From the NCBI RefSeq assembly GCF_000496735.2, contig NZ_AYLO01000059.1:8553-51730 (forward strand): a stretch of DNA of 43,178 bases, written 5' to 3'. How positions within the stretch are numbered: the first letter of the stretch is position 1; every line of letters starts with the position of its first letter. The DNA comes from Methyloglobulus morosus KoM1. Lineage in GTDB: Bacteria > Pseudomonadota > Gammaproteobacteria > Methylococcales > Methylomonadaceae. This document shows, one piece after another, positions 8,401 to 16,303 of this stretch. The notes under the pieces were generated by a model, which saw only the letters and a list, made by a program, of their open reading frames with translations, searched no databases and was not told the origin of the DNA. The translations under genes and the position numbers were made by a program.

Positions 8401-9252
8401 GAAAGGCCCCCTGTCTTTTCTTGAAAAGATGGCTTGCCTTATTTGGCTCTCGACCTTGATGGAAACGGGTTTTGCCTGTTCCCATTGGCTCCAGGCTTTA
8501 ATATCGGTAGAGCCTGTCTTCATGTCGATTTCGAAAGGCAGGTAGGTGGAAAAAAGCCCGTGCGGCTTAACATTGTTGCCTTCCAAAAACAATGTCCCCT
8601 TAATGTCCGAAAATTTATCACCCGCATCGAAATCCAAAATTACTTTTAAGCGGTCGCCGACTGGTTTTGGCAATTCGGCCAGCATATTGATTCGATGATG
8701 GTTGCCGTCATTCATGATGGCCAAATTGACCGAATCCAGCACGAGTGGTGTCCTCCCTTTTTGTTGGTCTTGGAAGGTAATTTGACTTTGCAACACTTCA
8801 TAGCGCCGTCCTTGCAGCAACCACAAGGGTTGTTCATTGCCTGCCCTTAAGCCTTCAACCGTAAACTGCCCGTCCTGCTTGCGGGTCACCGAAAGCCTTG
8901 CGCCCACCAAGGCAACCCAGGACGAAGACAATACATCCCGGTTATATAAAAATTCGCCCAAGTTGATGCCTAAGCGGATTTCATTCAGGTGGATGGCGGT
9001 TTTTCCTACGGACAGGGTAGAGGCAATATCAATGTCTTTAAGCACGAGTTCGGGGCTAATCCCGCGCATTTTGGCCCCTATACGGCCAAGTTTTACGGAC
9101 GCCCCTACAATTGCGGTAATTTGGTTTTCTAAGTCGGTTTTATACCCTTTTATGCCTATTATCACTAACCTTACACTGCTGAGTGTGATAGCGATAATCA
9201 CTAAAGACCAGAAAATCAGGTGTCGGGTTGCCCGGGTGACGTGATGGATCAT
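5413..9252 (-). CDS. yhdP: YhdP-family AsmA-like lipid-transport protein
   Basis: A 1279-residue protein with one N-terminal membrane anchor (residues ~12-32, FWSLVIIAITLSSVRLVII) and a very long periplasmic part rich in beta-strand repeats, typical of AsmA/YhdP bridge-like proteins. YhdP in E. coli (~1266 residues) helps move phospholipids across the periplasm to the outer membrane. The C-terminal region has the family pattern ending in VDHVIKVVPKSL, AGTIVGRVAAM, EGFFFGTQYLVKGSWDDVK. The gene sits between rng and nit/tldD, matching the rng-yhdP-tldD order in enterobacteria. The ATG at 9252 lacks an obvious ribosome binding site. Confidence 0.93.
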   Translation of the reverse strand: MIHHVTRATRHLIFWSLVIIAITLSSVRLVIIGIKGYKTDLENQITAIVGASVKLGRIGAKMRGISPELVLKDIDIASTLSVGKTAIHLNEIRLGINLGEFLYNRDVLSSSWVALVGARLSVTRKQDGQFTVEGLRAGNEQPLWLLQGRRYEVLQSQITFQDQQKGRTPLVLDSVNLAIMNDGNHHRINMLAELPKPVGDRLKVILDFDAGDKFSDIKGTLFLEGNNVKPHGLFSTYLPFEIDMKTGSTDIKAWSQWEQAKPVSIKVESQIRQAIFSRKDRGPFPISHLDAQINWRLNGQQWLVDINRFLLDSSGPNDKVSKKWPDAILHLAGEKASDTGIQKLTMIAKQVDLAEISKLLHFFAPLTDEQSQLLEQTRATGLLKDFALYAEPETKGFALAGWFDGISVEPVLSMPGMANISGQVKGSDTQGAIGLDSQDSRLNLPRLFSKPLVIDQIKGQLNWRQDKDQWALSAPAIALDSPAFKSESRLHVELPKGEEKPFVDLQTSFKSDDISHIAAYLPTKIMKEKLKAWLESAFIGGKVTKGNILLYGKVSDIPFADGTGVLEGYADVEKLELSIHPEWPHISSINGRVSYEHNNIIGLGKSGKMGHVDINNAAILIPRLGSHDERLFIKGEAQGGISDVLNVLQQTPLANKVSPVTKATTTKGTTKVAVDLTIPLWKGQELVTDGSAQLKNAELTVNKLDLKVNNINGDLKFNKHGIYGDKIHANAFGQPIQVNITQADQQTLINVDGSAKVSDIENLFGWSPSQLADGEGDYQLQLQLPNSTVDLPTQVNVKSTLQGIALQLPGTLSKTKEQRKPSSVTVKLSDASILPIALDYNHELKAALNLNAADQKINAGHVLIGHGEAILPKVAELKLEINREQLQLQDWLNLAATQQPGKPNININNINEIKIHSASAIWDKAPLGAFDLSLKRNSKVWAGEIDSNLAKGKLQFPLETRDANPIMMEMDMLNLSAIKQLKTQGTSTERDFNPLLNIQSKKTLLQSKNLGQLVLETVRTPKGINIKRLELTGDDEILLATGNWQDKGLTSSTHLNGKLELKKADQFLDKLNITKDLTDTTGAIDFDLRWNAPPLQLALPNLQGTMDVNLKSGRILSIEPGFGRVLGILAMAQWIKRLQLDFSDIYAEGLTLNSIKGHFDLSNGKATTKGLIIDAVPAKITIIGDTDLVNQTVDHVIKVVPKSLDALPIAGTIVGRVAAMVGKTLTGEDQEGFFFGTQYLVKGSWDDVKISSQHENDGLFQKTWNSITDFPWAGNDKQQ

Positions 9253-9300
9253 AAGGGGATTATTATAACCAATGATTGCCTTTTCGATAGCGCAACTGAG

Positions 9301-10755
9301 CTAAAGCAGCACCACGTCATATTGTTCTTGGTTGTATTCTGATTCCGCCCTGAACTTGATTTGCACACCCAAAAACGTCTCCAGTTCAGCCAACATGTCG
9401 GCTTCCTCATCGAGCAGCATCTCGACCACGCTATTGGATGCCAGTACCAGCAGTTTTTGCACCTTGTATTGCCTGACTTCACGGATGATTTCGCGGAATA
9501 TTTCCAGGCACATTGACTCTGAGGTTTTCAGCACACCGCGGCCACCACAGGCGCTGCACGGTTCGCACAAGATATGCTCCAGGCTTTCCCGTGTCCGTTT
9601 ACGGGTCATCTCGACCAAGCCTAGAGAGGACACTTCAGTGATTTTGGTCTTGGCGCGGTCTTTTTCCAGACAGCGTTCCAAGGCCTGCAGCACTTGCTTT
9701 TTGTGGTCGTCACTTTGCATGTCGATAAAATCGATAATGATGATGCCGCCAAGGTTTCTCAACCTGAGTTGCCTGGAAATAGTTTGCGCCGCTTCCAGGT
9801 TGGTCTTGAAGATGGTTTCCTCCAGGTTTTTGCCGCCGACATAACCGCCCGTGTTGACGTCCACCGTCGTCATTGACTCGGTTTGGTCAAACACCAAATG
9901 CCCACCGGATTTCAGGGTAACTTTGCGCTCCAAGGCCTTTTGGATTTCATCTTCAACGCTGTAAATATCGAATAAGGGGGAGTCGCCCGTGTAATGTTCG
10001 ACGACTGGGACGATTTCTGGGACGAATACTTCCGCAAATTCGATTAAACGGTGATAGGTTTCCCTGGAATCCACCCTGACCCGCTCTATGCCTTCCTTGT
10101 ATAAATCCCTTAAGGTACGCACACTGAGCGGCAAATCCTTATGGATAAATTCCTTGGCTTTTGCGCTGGCAATTTTGGCAGAGATGGATTCCCACAGTTT
10201 TAATAGAAACGTCATGTCGGCCATCAAAATCGGTTCTTCGACACTTTCTGCTGCCGTCCTAGCGATAAAGCCGCCGCATTTGTTTTGTTTCCTGAACGTG
10301 TCAAGACAAGTTTTTAGGCGGGTGCGCTCCTCTTCACATTCAATGCGCTGTGACACGCCGGAGTTGTTGGCATAAGGCATGTACACCTGAAAGCGAGAGG
10401 GAATCGAAATTTCCGTCGTAATCCGTGCGCCTTTGGTGCCCAGTGGGTCTTTGACGACCTGAACGACTATCTGTTGGCCCTCATGCAAATAAGCCTCAAT
10501 ATTTTCCGAGCCTTTTTTTTCCAGATCCCGTGCGCACAAATCGGAAAGGTGTAGGAATGCCGCCCTGTCCAGGCCAATATCGACAAAAGCGGCCTGCATA
10601 CCCGGCAACACGCGGCACACTTCGCCTTTGTAGATATTGCCCACCAGTCCGCGCATCCGGCTGCGTTCGATAATAAGTTCCTGCAATACGCCGTTTTCCA
10701 CGACGGCTACACGGGTTTCCGGCGGCGTGACGTTTATCAAAATTTCTTCACTCAT
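9301..10755 (-). CDS. rng: Ribonuclease G
   Basis: A 484-residue endoribonuclease of the RNase E/G family (E. coli Rng about 489). The N-terminal S1-type RNA-binding region spans roughly residues 35-120 (GNIYKGEVCRVLPGMQAAFVDIG). The metal-binding aspartates are D299 (TTVDVNTGG) and D342 (IIDFIDM), 43 residues apart as in RNase E. The zinc-link cysteines are at C400/C403 within CEPCSACGG. The protein ends after the catalytic core and lacks the RNase E scaffold tail, so RNase G is the better call. It matures 16S rRNA 5' ends and degrades some mRNAs. The start overlaps the maf stop in ATGA. Confidence 0.96.
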   Translation of the reverse strand: MSEEILINVTPPETRVAVVENGVLQELIIERSRMRGLVGNIYKGEVCRVLPGMQAAFVDIGLDRAAFLHLSDLCARDLEKKGSENIEAYLHEGQQIVVQVVKDPLGTKGARITTEISIPSRFQVYMPYANNSGVSQRIECEEERTRLKTCLDTFRKQNKCGGFIARTAAESVEEPILMADMTFLLKLWESISAKIASAKAKEFIHKDLPLSVRTLRDLYKEGIERVRVDSRETYHRLIEFAEVFVPEIVPVVEHYTGDSPLFDIYSVEDEIQKALERKVTLKSGGHLVFDQTESMTTVDVNTGGYVGGKNLEETIFKTNLEAAQTISRQLRLRNLGGIIIIDFIDMQSDDHKKQVLQALERCLEKDRAKTKITEVSSLGLVEMTRKRTRESLEHILCEPCSACGGRGVLKTSESMCLEIFREIIREVRQYKVQKLLVLASNSVVEMLLDEEADMLAELETFLGVQIKFRAESEYNQEQYDVVLL

Positions 10756-11327
10756 ACCAATAAATGGAGTCCTTGTTTCGCCAAAAGTTCTGCGGTTTCA
10801 AATAATGGCAAGCCCATTACGCCGGAATGGCTGCCCGTAATCGACTTTACAAATGAGCAGCCTAAGCCTTGTATGGCGTAGGCTCCGGCCTTATCGGCCG
10901 GTTCACCTGTCTGCCAATAGGCGCGTATTTCGGGTTCAGACAGTCTCCTGAACGTCACGTCAGTGATGCTTACCGCTTGCCAATGTTGGCTTCCGCGCAA
11001 TGAAATCGCCGTATAGACTTGGTGGGTGCGTCCAGATAGGCGCGTCAGCATTTCGATGCCATCGGCCTCATTTTTTGGCTTTCCCATAATGCTATCGTCC
11101 AGGATAACCACCGTATCCGCCGCCAGAATTGGCAATTCTGAATGTAATATAGTAGCGCATAAGGCCGATTTATCAGCCGCTAACCGTTGCACATAAGCCA
11201 AAGGTTTTTCATTGGGTAACGGTGTTTCATCAAGGTCAACCGGGTGAATAAGTGGCGTAATATTGATTTGCGCCAGCAATTCTTTACGTCGTGGTGAGGC
11301 AGAAGCCAGGATAATTGGAGAGGACAT
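10752..11327 (-). CDS. maf: Maf-family nucleotide pyrophosphatase
   Basis: A 191-residue protein with the Maf signature SASPRRKELL near the N-terminus, LAADTVV and GKP in the middle and a GCSFVKSITGSHSGVMGLPL C-terminal block. Maf/YhdE proteins hydrolyse dTTP, UTP and modified nucleotides to monophosphates. Position next to rng matches E. coli yhdE. A longer open frame reaches 11435, but the first 36 codons overlap rlmH and precede the conserved start [14 protein letters not shown]. The chosen ATG overlaps the rlmH stop in TAATG, indicating translational coupling. Confidence 0.94.
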   Translation of the reverse strand: MSSPIILASASPRRKELLAQINITPLIHPVDLDETPLPNEKPLAYVQRLAADKSALCATILHSELPILAADTVVILDDSIMGKPKNEADGIEMLTRLSGRTHQVYTAISLRGSQHWQAVSITDVTFRRLSEPEIRAYWQTGEPADKAGAYAIQGLGCSFVKSITGSHSGVMGLPLFETAELLAKQGLHLLV

Positions 11328-11794
11328 TAACGATGGTAGGGATGATTTTGTAGGATGCTCCAGGCACGGTAAAGTTGTTCGGCGACGACAATGCGTACCA
11401 AGGGATGTGGAAAAGTCAGTGGGGATAAGCTCCAAAACTCCGATGCCTTGGACTTGACGGAATCCGCCAAACCATCGGGGCCGCCAACTAATAAGGCGAT
11501 CGGTTTACCGATTTCCTGCCACCGCTTTAATGCCAACGCTAATTCTGGCGTAGCCCATGATTTTCCCGATAAATCCAATGCCACACTATGCGCTCCGACG
11601 GGTATTGCCGCATTCATCCGTTCCCCTTCCTCTTTTAAAGTTCTTGCAACATCACAGTTTTTACTCCGATGTGCGAGTGGAATTTCTTTAAGGATCAACT
11701 CGTATTCCCGTGGCAAGCGTTTGGCATATTCCTCATACCCTGACTTTACCCAGTCGGGCATACGGTTACCTACGGAAATCAGGTGTATTTGCAT
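11327..11794 (-). CDS. rlmH: 23S rRNA pseudouridine-1915 N3-methyltransferase RlmH
   Basis: A 155-residue SPOUT-class methyltransferase, exactly the usual family length. Recognisable blocks are VGNRMPDWV, the SAM-binding LLVGGPDGL loop and the C-terminal [12 protein letters not shown]...EQLYRAWSI...NHPYHR. RlmH methylates pseudouridine 1915 in helix 69 of 23S rRNA, acting on assembled 70S ribosomes. An upstream TTG at 11830 would add 12 unconserved residues and is rejected in favour of the ATG at 11794. It is the first gene of the run toward tldD. The usual neighbour rsfS is not seen here. Confidence 0.97.
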   Translation of the reverse strand: MQIHLISVGNRMPDWVKSGYEEYAKRLPREYELILKEIPLAHRSKNCDVARTLKEEGERMNAAIPVGAHSVALDLSGKSWATPELALALKRWQEIGKPIALLVGGPDGLADSVKSKASEFWSLSPLTFPHPLVRIVVAEQLYRAWSILQNHPYHR

Positions 11795-11966
11795 GGTGGG
11801 CAGGATACAGAGAGCGGGCTTTAGATGCAATTGCTTTGACGCATCTTAATAGCCTGTAAGTAGGATTAAGAAACGAAACCCGACATTTCAAGCTTATCGC
11901 TGGTTTTGTCTGCCCCGCCTAACCGGCCTGGACATTTGGCCTGATTTTATTCTGCTCATATTAACC

Positions 11967-11996
11967 TTGGGCGTAACAAGGATTTAAGGCTAGAAT
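11967..11996 (+). promoter_or_regulatory. Possible promoter for the 176-residue protein gene
   Basis: TAGAAT (11991-11996) is a good match to a sigma-70 -10 box. TTGGGC (11967-11972) is a weak -35 with an 18-base spacer. It would place the transcript start ~60 bases upstream of the ATG at 12065. The 11795-12064 gap must also hold the promoter of the divergent rlmH run. Confidence 0.3.
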
Positions 11997-12064
11997 GCCA
12001 CCAAACCGTTTCCGGTGTTATGGTCGGGTAATGGTTTTTGACCTAACCGCAAGGGAGACCGCCC

Positions 12065-12595
12065 ATGAGCTTGAATTACACAGAAGAAGAACTAAACCTA
12101 TTGGCAAACACCCCCCACATCATCGGGGCCGCGATGGCTTTTGTCGGGAATAGCGGCATGTTTGGCACGGGTAAAGAAATGTTCGTCAATGCCCAGGCTG
12201 TGATGGCGGGCGTTAAAGACTATCCCGACAATGCGCTGATCCAGGCGATATTGCCCAATGTCCAGGGTGGTGCATCCGTGGCAATGGGTAAAATGAAAAA
12301 AGTCCGTGATTGGGGTGTGGAACGATTTAAGGCTAAAGGTGTCGATTCTGCCCAGAAATTTCAGGCGCAAATGGTAGAGGACTGTAAAGAAGTGAACGCA
12401 CTGTTGGAAGCCAAGGCATCTCCGCAAGAAGCGACCGAATATAAGCAATGGGCGATGTCCATTGCCGAAAAAGTGGCGATGGCAGCCACAGAAGGCGGTT
12501 TCCTGGGTTTCGGCGGCGAGCGTTTCAGCGCCAACGAAAAGCAACTGTTCAGCCAAATTGAAAGTGCAATGGGAACGCAAAGTTTGCAGGCCTAA
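12065..12595 (+). CDS. Conserved-looking hypothetical protein (176 aa)
   Basis: I do not recognise this protein. It has 176 residues, no signal peptide and no clear membrane span. The N-terminal half is alanine/glycine-rich (IIGAAMAFVGNSGMFGTGKEM). A central basic helix-like stretch (KMKKVRDWGVERFKAKG) follows, then an acidic/alanine-rich helical part. The C-terminus has AATEGGFLGFGGERFSANEK, which looks like a conserved block. AAGGGAGA lies 5-10 bases before the ATG, so the start is well supported. It is monocistronic: divergent from rlmH and convergent with the receiver protein, separated by a stem-loop. Codon use resembles the housekeeping genes. A soluble cytoplasmic helical protein is the most that can be said. 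Confidence 0.8.
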   Translation: MSLNYTEEELNLLANTPHIIGAAMAFVGNSGMFGTGKEMFVNAQAVMAGVKDYPDNALIQAILPNVQGGASVAMGKMKKVRDWGVERFKAKGVDSAQKFQAQMVEDCKEVNALLEAKASPQEATEYKQWAMSIAEKVAMAATEGGFLGFGGERFSANEKQLFSQIESAMGTQSLQA

Positions 12596-12609
12596 TTCTT
12601 TGCTAAGTG

Positions 12610-12644
12610 TGACAGGCGGCTTGTAATAAGCAAACCGCCTGTCA
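12610..12644. terminator. Stem-loop between convergent genes
   Basis: A perfect 10-bp stem, TGACAGGCGG (12610-12619) and CCGCCTGTCA (12635-12644), with a 15-base loop lies between the ends of two convergent genes. No T-run follows on either strand, so it is a probable but not textbook bidirectional terminator. Confidence 0.5.
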
Positions 12645-12675
12645 TCCCACTGTCCGCATCAATCCAGTTTATTGC

Positions 12676-13125
12676 TCAAGCCGCTTTAAATTCCTCCAAC
12701 CAAGAAAACATTTTCATGTTAAGCCTACGAAAGGATTCTTGCTTGATGGGCTTGGTCACATAGCTTGTGCACCCAGAGTCCGCCCATTTAGAGAAACTGT
12801 CTGGCGAAGCATTGCCGGATACCATAACAATGGGTGTGATTTCATAACCTTTGATTTCCCGAATTCGTACGCAGGTCTCAAAGCCGTCAAGACCGGGCAT
12901 CGTAACATCCAGAAAAATAAGGTCGTATTGCTTTCTCCCTGCTTTTATTAGCGCTTCTTCACCGCTATCGGCAAGGTCAATTTCACCAATTTGGGGTAAA
13001 TTGGAAAGGCTGGCTTCTAACAATCTTTTTGCAGGGCCGTAATCATCCACCACTAAAGCGCTAAAAAAGCTTAGGTGGGGCAGTTCATTTCTAAATCCTG
13101 TAAAGGAAAAATTATTCATTTTCAT
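12676..13125 (-). CDS. Stand-alone response-regulator receiver (CheY-like)
   Basis: A 149-residue single-domain receiver protein. The acidic pair D27-D28 (ALVVDD), phospho-acceptor D73 (FLDVTMPG), S103 (MVSGNAS) and K125 (YVTKPI) are the canonical REC residues. No output domain follows, so it would act by protein contact, as CheY- or Spo0F-like proteins do. About 20 residues precede the domain. The GAGGTG ribosome binding site supports the ATG at 13125. There is no histidine kinase beside it; its partner must be encoded elsewhere. It is followed by the 12610-12644 stem-loop. Confidence 0.9.
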   Translation of the reverse strand: MKMNNFSFTGFRNELPHLSFFSALVVDDYGPAKRLLEASLSNLPQIGEIDLADSGEEALIKAGRKQYDLIFLDVTMPGLDGFETCVRIREIKGYEITPIVMVSGNASPDSFSKWADSGCTSYVTKPIKQESFRRLNMKMFSWLEEFKAA

Positions 13126-13602
13126 GTTAACACCTCGGAATATTATTAGATTCGTTTAACAGGGCTTAACTGCTTGTTTACAAAGACAGATCAAGCACTA
13201 AATCAACCCAATTAACGGTTTATATGGCTTACCTCGACTTTTGTAACTTAATGATCTCCACCCCTTAATGCCTGTTTCAACCCAAAGAGGGCTGAAAACT
13301 TTCGATTTATGACCATCAGAATAGTGATGTCACTTGAAAGTATTAAGGTGAATAGATTTAACGCATTAAATAGCCAAGCCTAAGTAAGTCGAAAAAAAAT
13401 ATACTCCGATGCAATTTGTTTATTTGCCAACCTCATCACATTTTTAAAATATTCGTAAGGAAAAAGTAACATCTTTTTTCGATATTTTGGAGAAAGCTGC
13501 AAATGGGCAAGCGCAAACGTATCAGATAAATAAAGCCGCGAGTCCAGCTGTTAATAACGAAGTTTGGATAGAAGGCGTTAGGTGTGATTTTTACATGTCC
13601 CC
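13126..13602. other. AT-rich intergenic region upstream of the receiver gene
   Basis: About 480 bases without a convincing gene. It is AT-rich and contains neither a strong hairpin nor one of the dispersed repeats. Because comF ends at 13603 and the receiver gene begins at 13125 on the same strand, this is the leader/promoter region of the receiver gene. I cannot pick out a confident -35/-10 pair. A 77-codon open frame starting at 13487 on the plus strand runs into the antisense of comF and is not credible. Confidence 0.5.
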
Positions 13603-14310
13603 TCAAGCTCGCGCGCAAACCCAAACGTCAACCCGGCTTGCTCCCGCCTTTTTTAATTCAGCCGCCAACGCATTCGCCGTAGATCCCGTCGTCATCACAT
13701 CATCCAGGATCGCAATATGACGGCCACGTAAGGGTTTTTGTATGGAAAACGCACGGCGCAAATTCTGGCGGCGTTTTTTGGCGGACAAGCCAGTTTGGTG
13801 CGGCGTGTCTTTATGGCGGACGCAACTGGCGCAATCGATGGGAATTTTTAGGGAAAGCGAGACGGTTCGGGCAATTTCCAGTGCTTGGTTGAATCCCCGC
13901 TCATGATAGCGGGCTTTGTGCAGCGGTATGGGGATAATGCAATCCGGTTTTTCTGCCGTTTTGTCAAGGTAGTCAGCCAATAGGCTACCCAGCAAGCGGG
14001 CATTTTTGAATTGTGCGCCAAATTTTAACCCTGTAATCAAATATCGGATTTCGTCTTGATGGATAAAGGGTGCGTGGGTTTCATCAAATGCAGGTGTTTC
14101 ACTGAGACAACGACCGCAGAGCACAGGGACGGCAATAGGGGAAGCAAAGGTTTCCGCGCAACGATAACAGCACAGGTTGTTCCTAGGCAGGCGGTGATAA
14201 CAGGATTCGCAAATGTCTAATCGGTTAAAGCCGTTGTTACCGCACAAAATACAGGTAGGCGGGAACAGGGTGTCCTGTATAATGGCTAACCAGTTGTAAA
14301 CTTTTTTCAT
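13603..14310 (-). CDS. comF: ComF family protein (phosphoribosyltransferase-like)
   Basis: A 235-residue protein with the ComF layout. The N-terminal zinc-binding part is cysteine-rich (C20, C23, C34, C37, C47/C48, C51, C65, C68). A type I phosphoribosyltransferase fold follows, whose PRPP loop is ILDDVMTTGS (201-210). ComF/GntX proteins are linked to DNA uptake and use; in E. coli gntX lies beside bioH, a similar biotin-gene neighbourhood. The N-terminus (VYNWLAIIQDTLFPPTC) is typical, so the ATG at 14308-14310 is likely right. Its codons 3-6 coincide with the left half of the BirA-type operator, so BirA might also affect this gene. Confidence 0.92.
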   Translation of the reverse strand: MKKVYNWLAIIQDTLFPPTCILCGNNGFNRLDICESCYHRLPRNNLCCYRCAETFASPIAVPVLCGRCLSETPAFDETHAPFIHQDEIRYLITGLKFGAQFKNARLLGSLLADYLDKTAEKPDCIIPIPLHKARYHERGFNQALEIARTVSLSLKIPIDCASCVRHKDTPHQTGLSAKKRRQNLRRAFSIQKPLRGRHIAILDDVMTTGSTANALAAELKKAGASRVDVWVCARA

Positions 14311-14326
14311 TGCTATGGGTTGACAA
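14294..14326. promoter_or_regulatory. BirA-type biotin operator
   Basis: Imperfect dyad TTGTAAACT (14294-14302), a 15-base spacer, GGTTGACAA (14318-14326). The established BirA half-sites are TTGTAAACC and GGTTTACAA with a spacer of about 15, so each half matches 8 of 9. The right half contains TTGACA (14320-14325), a perfect -35 for bioB, although a convincing -10 is not evident. Binding of biotinoyl-AMP-BirA would block bioB transcription. The left half lies within the first codons of divergent comF. Confidence 0.8.
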
Positions 14327-14380
14327 ATGAGTTCGTCGCTTTTTACCCTTAAGCCATTATTGTAATGGGAGATTTAAAGA

Positions 14381-15373
14381 ATGTCTGCAAACCCTGAACG
14401 TATTCGCCATAACTGGCATTTGGATGAAGTCTTGGCATTGTTTGCCCTGCCGTTCAACGACTTGATTTATCAGGCACAAACTGTCCATCGGCAGTATTTC
14501 GATCCGAACGAAGTCCAGGTCAGCAGCTTATTGAGCATTAAGACCGGCGCGTGTTCGGAAGATTGCGGCTATTGCCCCCAAAGCGCCCGTTACGATACCG
14601 GCTTGAAAGCGGAGCCGATGATGTGCGTTGAGGATGTGATTGCAGCCGCGCAGCAGGCTAAGTCACAAGGCGCATCCCGTTTCTGCATGGGCGCAGCTTG
14701 GCGTAGACCGAAGGATAAGGATGTCGAAAAAGTTGTGGAAATGGTGCAAGGCGTCAAAGCGTTAGGCATGGAAACCTGCGTTACTTTGGGCATGTTGACC
14801 GATGAACAAACCGCCAAACTGAAAGAAGGTGGCTTGGATTACTACAACCACAACCTGGATACGTCCGAAGAATTCTATTCCGAAATTATCACCACCCGCA
14901 CCTATCAAGACCGCCTGGATACGTTGACACGGGTGCGCGATGCCGGGATTAACGTCTGCTGCGGCGGCATCGTCGGCATGGGCGAAAGCGACCAAGACCG
15001 CGCCAACCTGCTGATCGAACTGGCCAATATGCCCAAGCATCCTGAAAGCGTCCCCGTCAACATGCTGGTGCAAGTCGAAGGGACACCCCTGATGGGTGCG
15101 GAAGAGCTTGATCCATTCATGTTTATCCGAACCCTTGCCGTAGCGCGGATTATGATGCCACAATCCCGTGTGCGGCTCTCTGCCGGACGCAACAACATGA
15201 GTGACGAGATGCAGGCGTTATGCTTCCTGGCCGGGGCGAATTCGATTTTTTATGGGGAGAAACTGCTGACGACGGATAATCCGCTGACTAATCAGGATAA
15301 GGTTTTGTTTGAGAGGTTGGGGGTGAATATGGGTGGGTTACAATCAACAGCTATGCATAGGAATGATTCATGA
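14381..15373 (+). CDS. bioB: Biotin synthase BioB
   Basis: A 330-residue radical-SAM enzyme that inserts sulfur into dethiobiotin, the last step of biotin synthesis. The [4Fe-4S]/SAM cysteines are C58, C62 and C65 ([13 protein letters not shown]). Ligands of the second cluster are present in [31 protein letters not shown] and the RLSAGR arginine. GGGAGA lies 8 bases before the ATG. It is the first gene of the biotin operon, downstream of the BirA operator. Its TGA overlaps the next start (ATGA), coupling it to an unrelated abortive-infection-type gene instead of bioF. Confidence 0.98.
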   Translation: MSANPERIRHNWHLDEVLALFALPFNDLIYQAQTVHRQYFDPNEVQVSSLLSIKTGACSEDCGYCPQSARYDTGLKAEPMMCVEDVIAAAQQAKSQGASRFCMGAAWRRPKDKDVEKVVEMVQGVKALGMETCVTLGMLTDEQTAKLKEGGLDYYNHNLDTSEEFYSEIITTRTYQDRLDTLTRVRDAGINVCCGGIVGMGESDQDRANLLIELANMPKHPESVPVNMLVQVEGTPLMGAEELDPFMFIRTLAVARIMMPQSRVRLSAGRNNMSDEMQALCFLAGANSIFYGEKLLTTDNPLTNQDKVLFERLGVNMGGLQSTAMHRNDS

Positions 15374-16215
15374 ACGAAGATTCTAACCAAGAAAGCAACG
15401 AGCAAGTCGGAGGAATAGTTAAACAAACAATCGATTCTGCTACAGCGTTGGCTAAAGCTGTTCCGATTTATGAAGACGCAATTCAGCCTCTAGCAAAGGA
15501 AACTGGTAAAGCTCTGGGTACATTGGGGAAGGCTGTTAATGTTGCATTGGCACCTATTTCGCTTGTTGTATGGGGTTACGATCAGATAAAAGAATTTTTG
15601 GAAACCAGAGTAACTGAAAAACTAGAGAACGTGCCAGAAGATAGAATAACAACCCCTCCTACGAATATCGTTGGTCCAGCCGTAGAAGCACTAAAGTTCA
15701 CTGGGCAAGATCCGACCCTCCAAGATATGTTTGCCAATTTAATAGCCAACTCCTTGGACTCGAAAACTGTTCTAGAAGCACATCCATCATTTGTTGACAT
15801 GATTAAAAACCTTTCACCCGATGAAGGTTTGATTCTTAAACTATTTGCTTCGACGCAGAATTTCCCAATGGTCGATGTTAGGTTAAATAACAAAAATGAT
15901 AGCTCATTCAATGTGTTACATAGAAATGTATCCCAAGTAGGAGTCTTATCAAACTGCAAACATCCTCAACTAACCGCAAATTATCTAGATAATCTTTGTC
16001 GTTTAGGAATTCTTGAAATTCCATCAGGCCAAAGAATAAATGACCCGAAAGCATATGAAATATTAACTAGCGACCCAAGCCTAGAGCAGCTAAAAAATCA
16101 AATTGATGGAAACGAAGAATTCTTTATTGGATTCGAGCAAAAATTTATTCAAGCCACTGGATGGGGGAGGCAATTCATTAACGCATGCATAATAGATAAA
16201 CGGGTTAAAGGTTAA
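15370..16215 (+). CDS. Abi-alpha / DUF4393 family protein
   Basis: A 281-residue protein resembling DUF4393 (Abi_alpha, an abortive-infection-associated family). It has an N-terminal amphipathic region with [22 protein letters not shown], then a hydrophobic [22 protein letters not shown] stretch, [25 protein letters not shown] and [16 protein letters not shown], all characteristic blocks as I recall the family. The start overlaps the bioB stop in ATGA, so it is translationally coupled to bioB and should share the BirA-controlled transcript. Base composition is visibly more AT-rich than the flanking bio genes and a hairpin repeat lies 17 bases after its stop, suggesting insertion into the operon. 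Molecular function is not established. Confidence 0.8.
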   Translation: MNEDSNQESNEQVGGIVKQTIDSATALAKAVPIYEDAIQPLAKETGKALGTLGKAVNVALAPISLVVWGYDQIKEFLETRVTEKLENVPEDRITTPPTNIVGPAVEALKFTGQDPTLQDMFANLIANSLDSKTVLEAHPSFVDMIKNLSPDEGLILKLFASTQNFPMVDVRLNNKNDSSFNVLHRNVSQVGVLSNCKHPQLTANYLDNLCRLGILEIPSGQRINDPKAYEILTSDPSLEQLKNQIDGNEEFFIGFEQKFIQATGWGRQFINACIIDKRVKG

Positions 16216-16231
16216 ATGTATAACAAGTATC

Positions 16232-16282
16232 GTAGGGTGTGTTTTACGCACCAAATACTAAGGTGCATGGAATGCACCCTAC
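16232..16282. repeat. Hairpin repeat of the GTAGGGTGC family
   Basis: Imperfect inverted arms GTAGGGTGT (16232-16240) and GCACCCTAC (16274-16282) with an inner GCACC/GGTGC pair. This is another dispersed palindrome family, placed between the Abi-alpha-type gene and bioF. A T-rich stretch (CTTTTATTT) follows on the plus strand, so it could attenuate transcription into bioF. Confidence 0.75.
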
Positions 16283-16303
16283 TTTTATTTGTAAGATTCT
16301 GTT

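Noticed and set aside
9262-9267. TATAAT on the minus strand just before yhdP as a promoter
   Set aside because: It is ~10 bases from the start codon with no -35 at a suitable distance; yhdP is more likely transcribed from upstream of rlmH.
10752-11435. Longer Maf reading starting at 11435
   Set aside because: The extra 36 residues overlap rlmH and are unrelated to the family start; the ATG at 11327 is coupled to the rlmH stop.
13487-13720. 77-codon plus-strand frame beginning MEKAANGQAQ
   Set aside because: Its second half is antisense to comF and it has no recognisable domain; considered a shadow frame.
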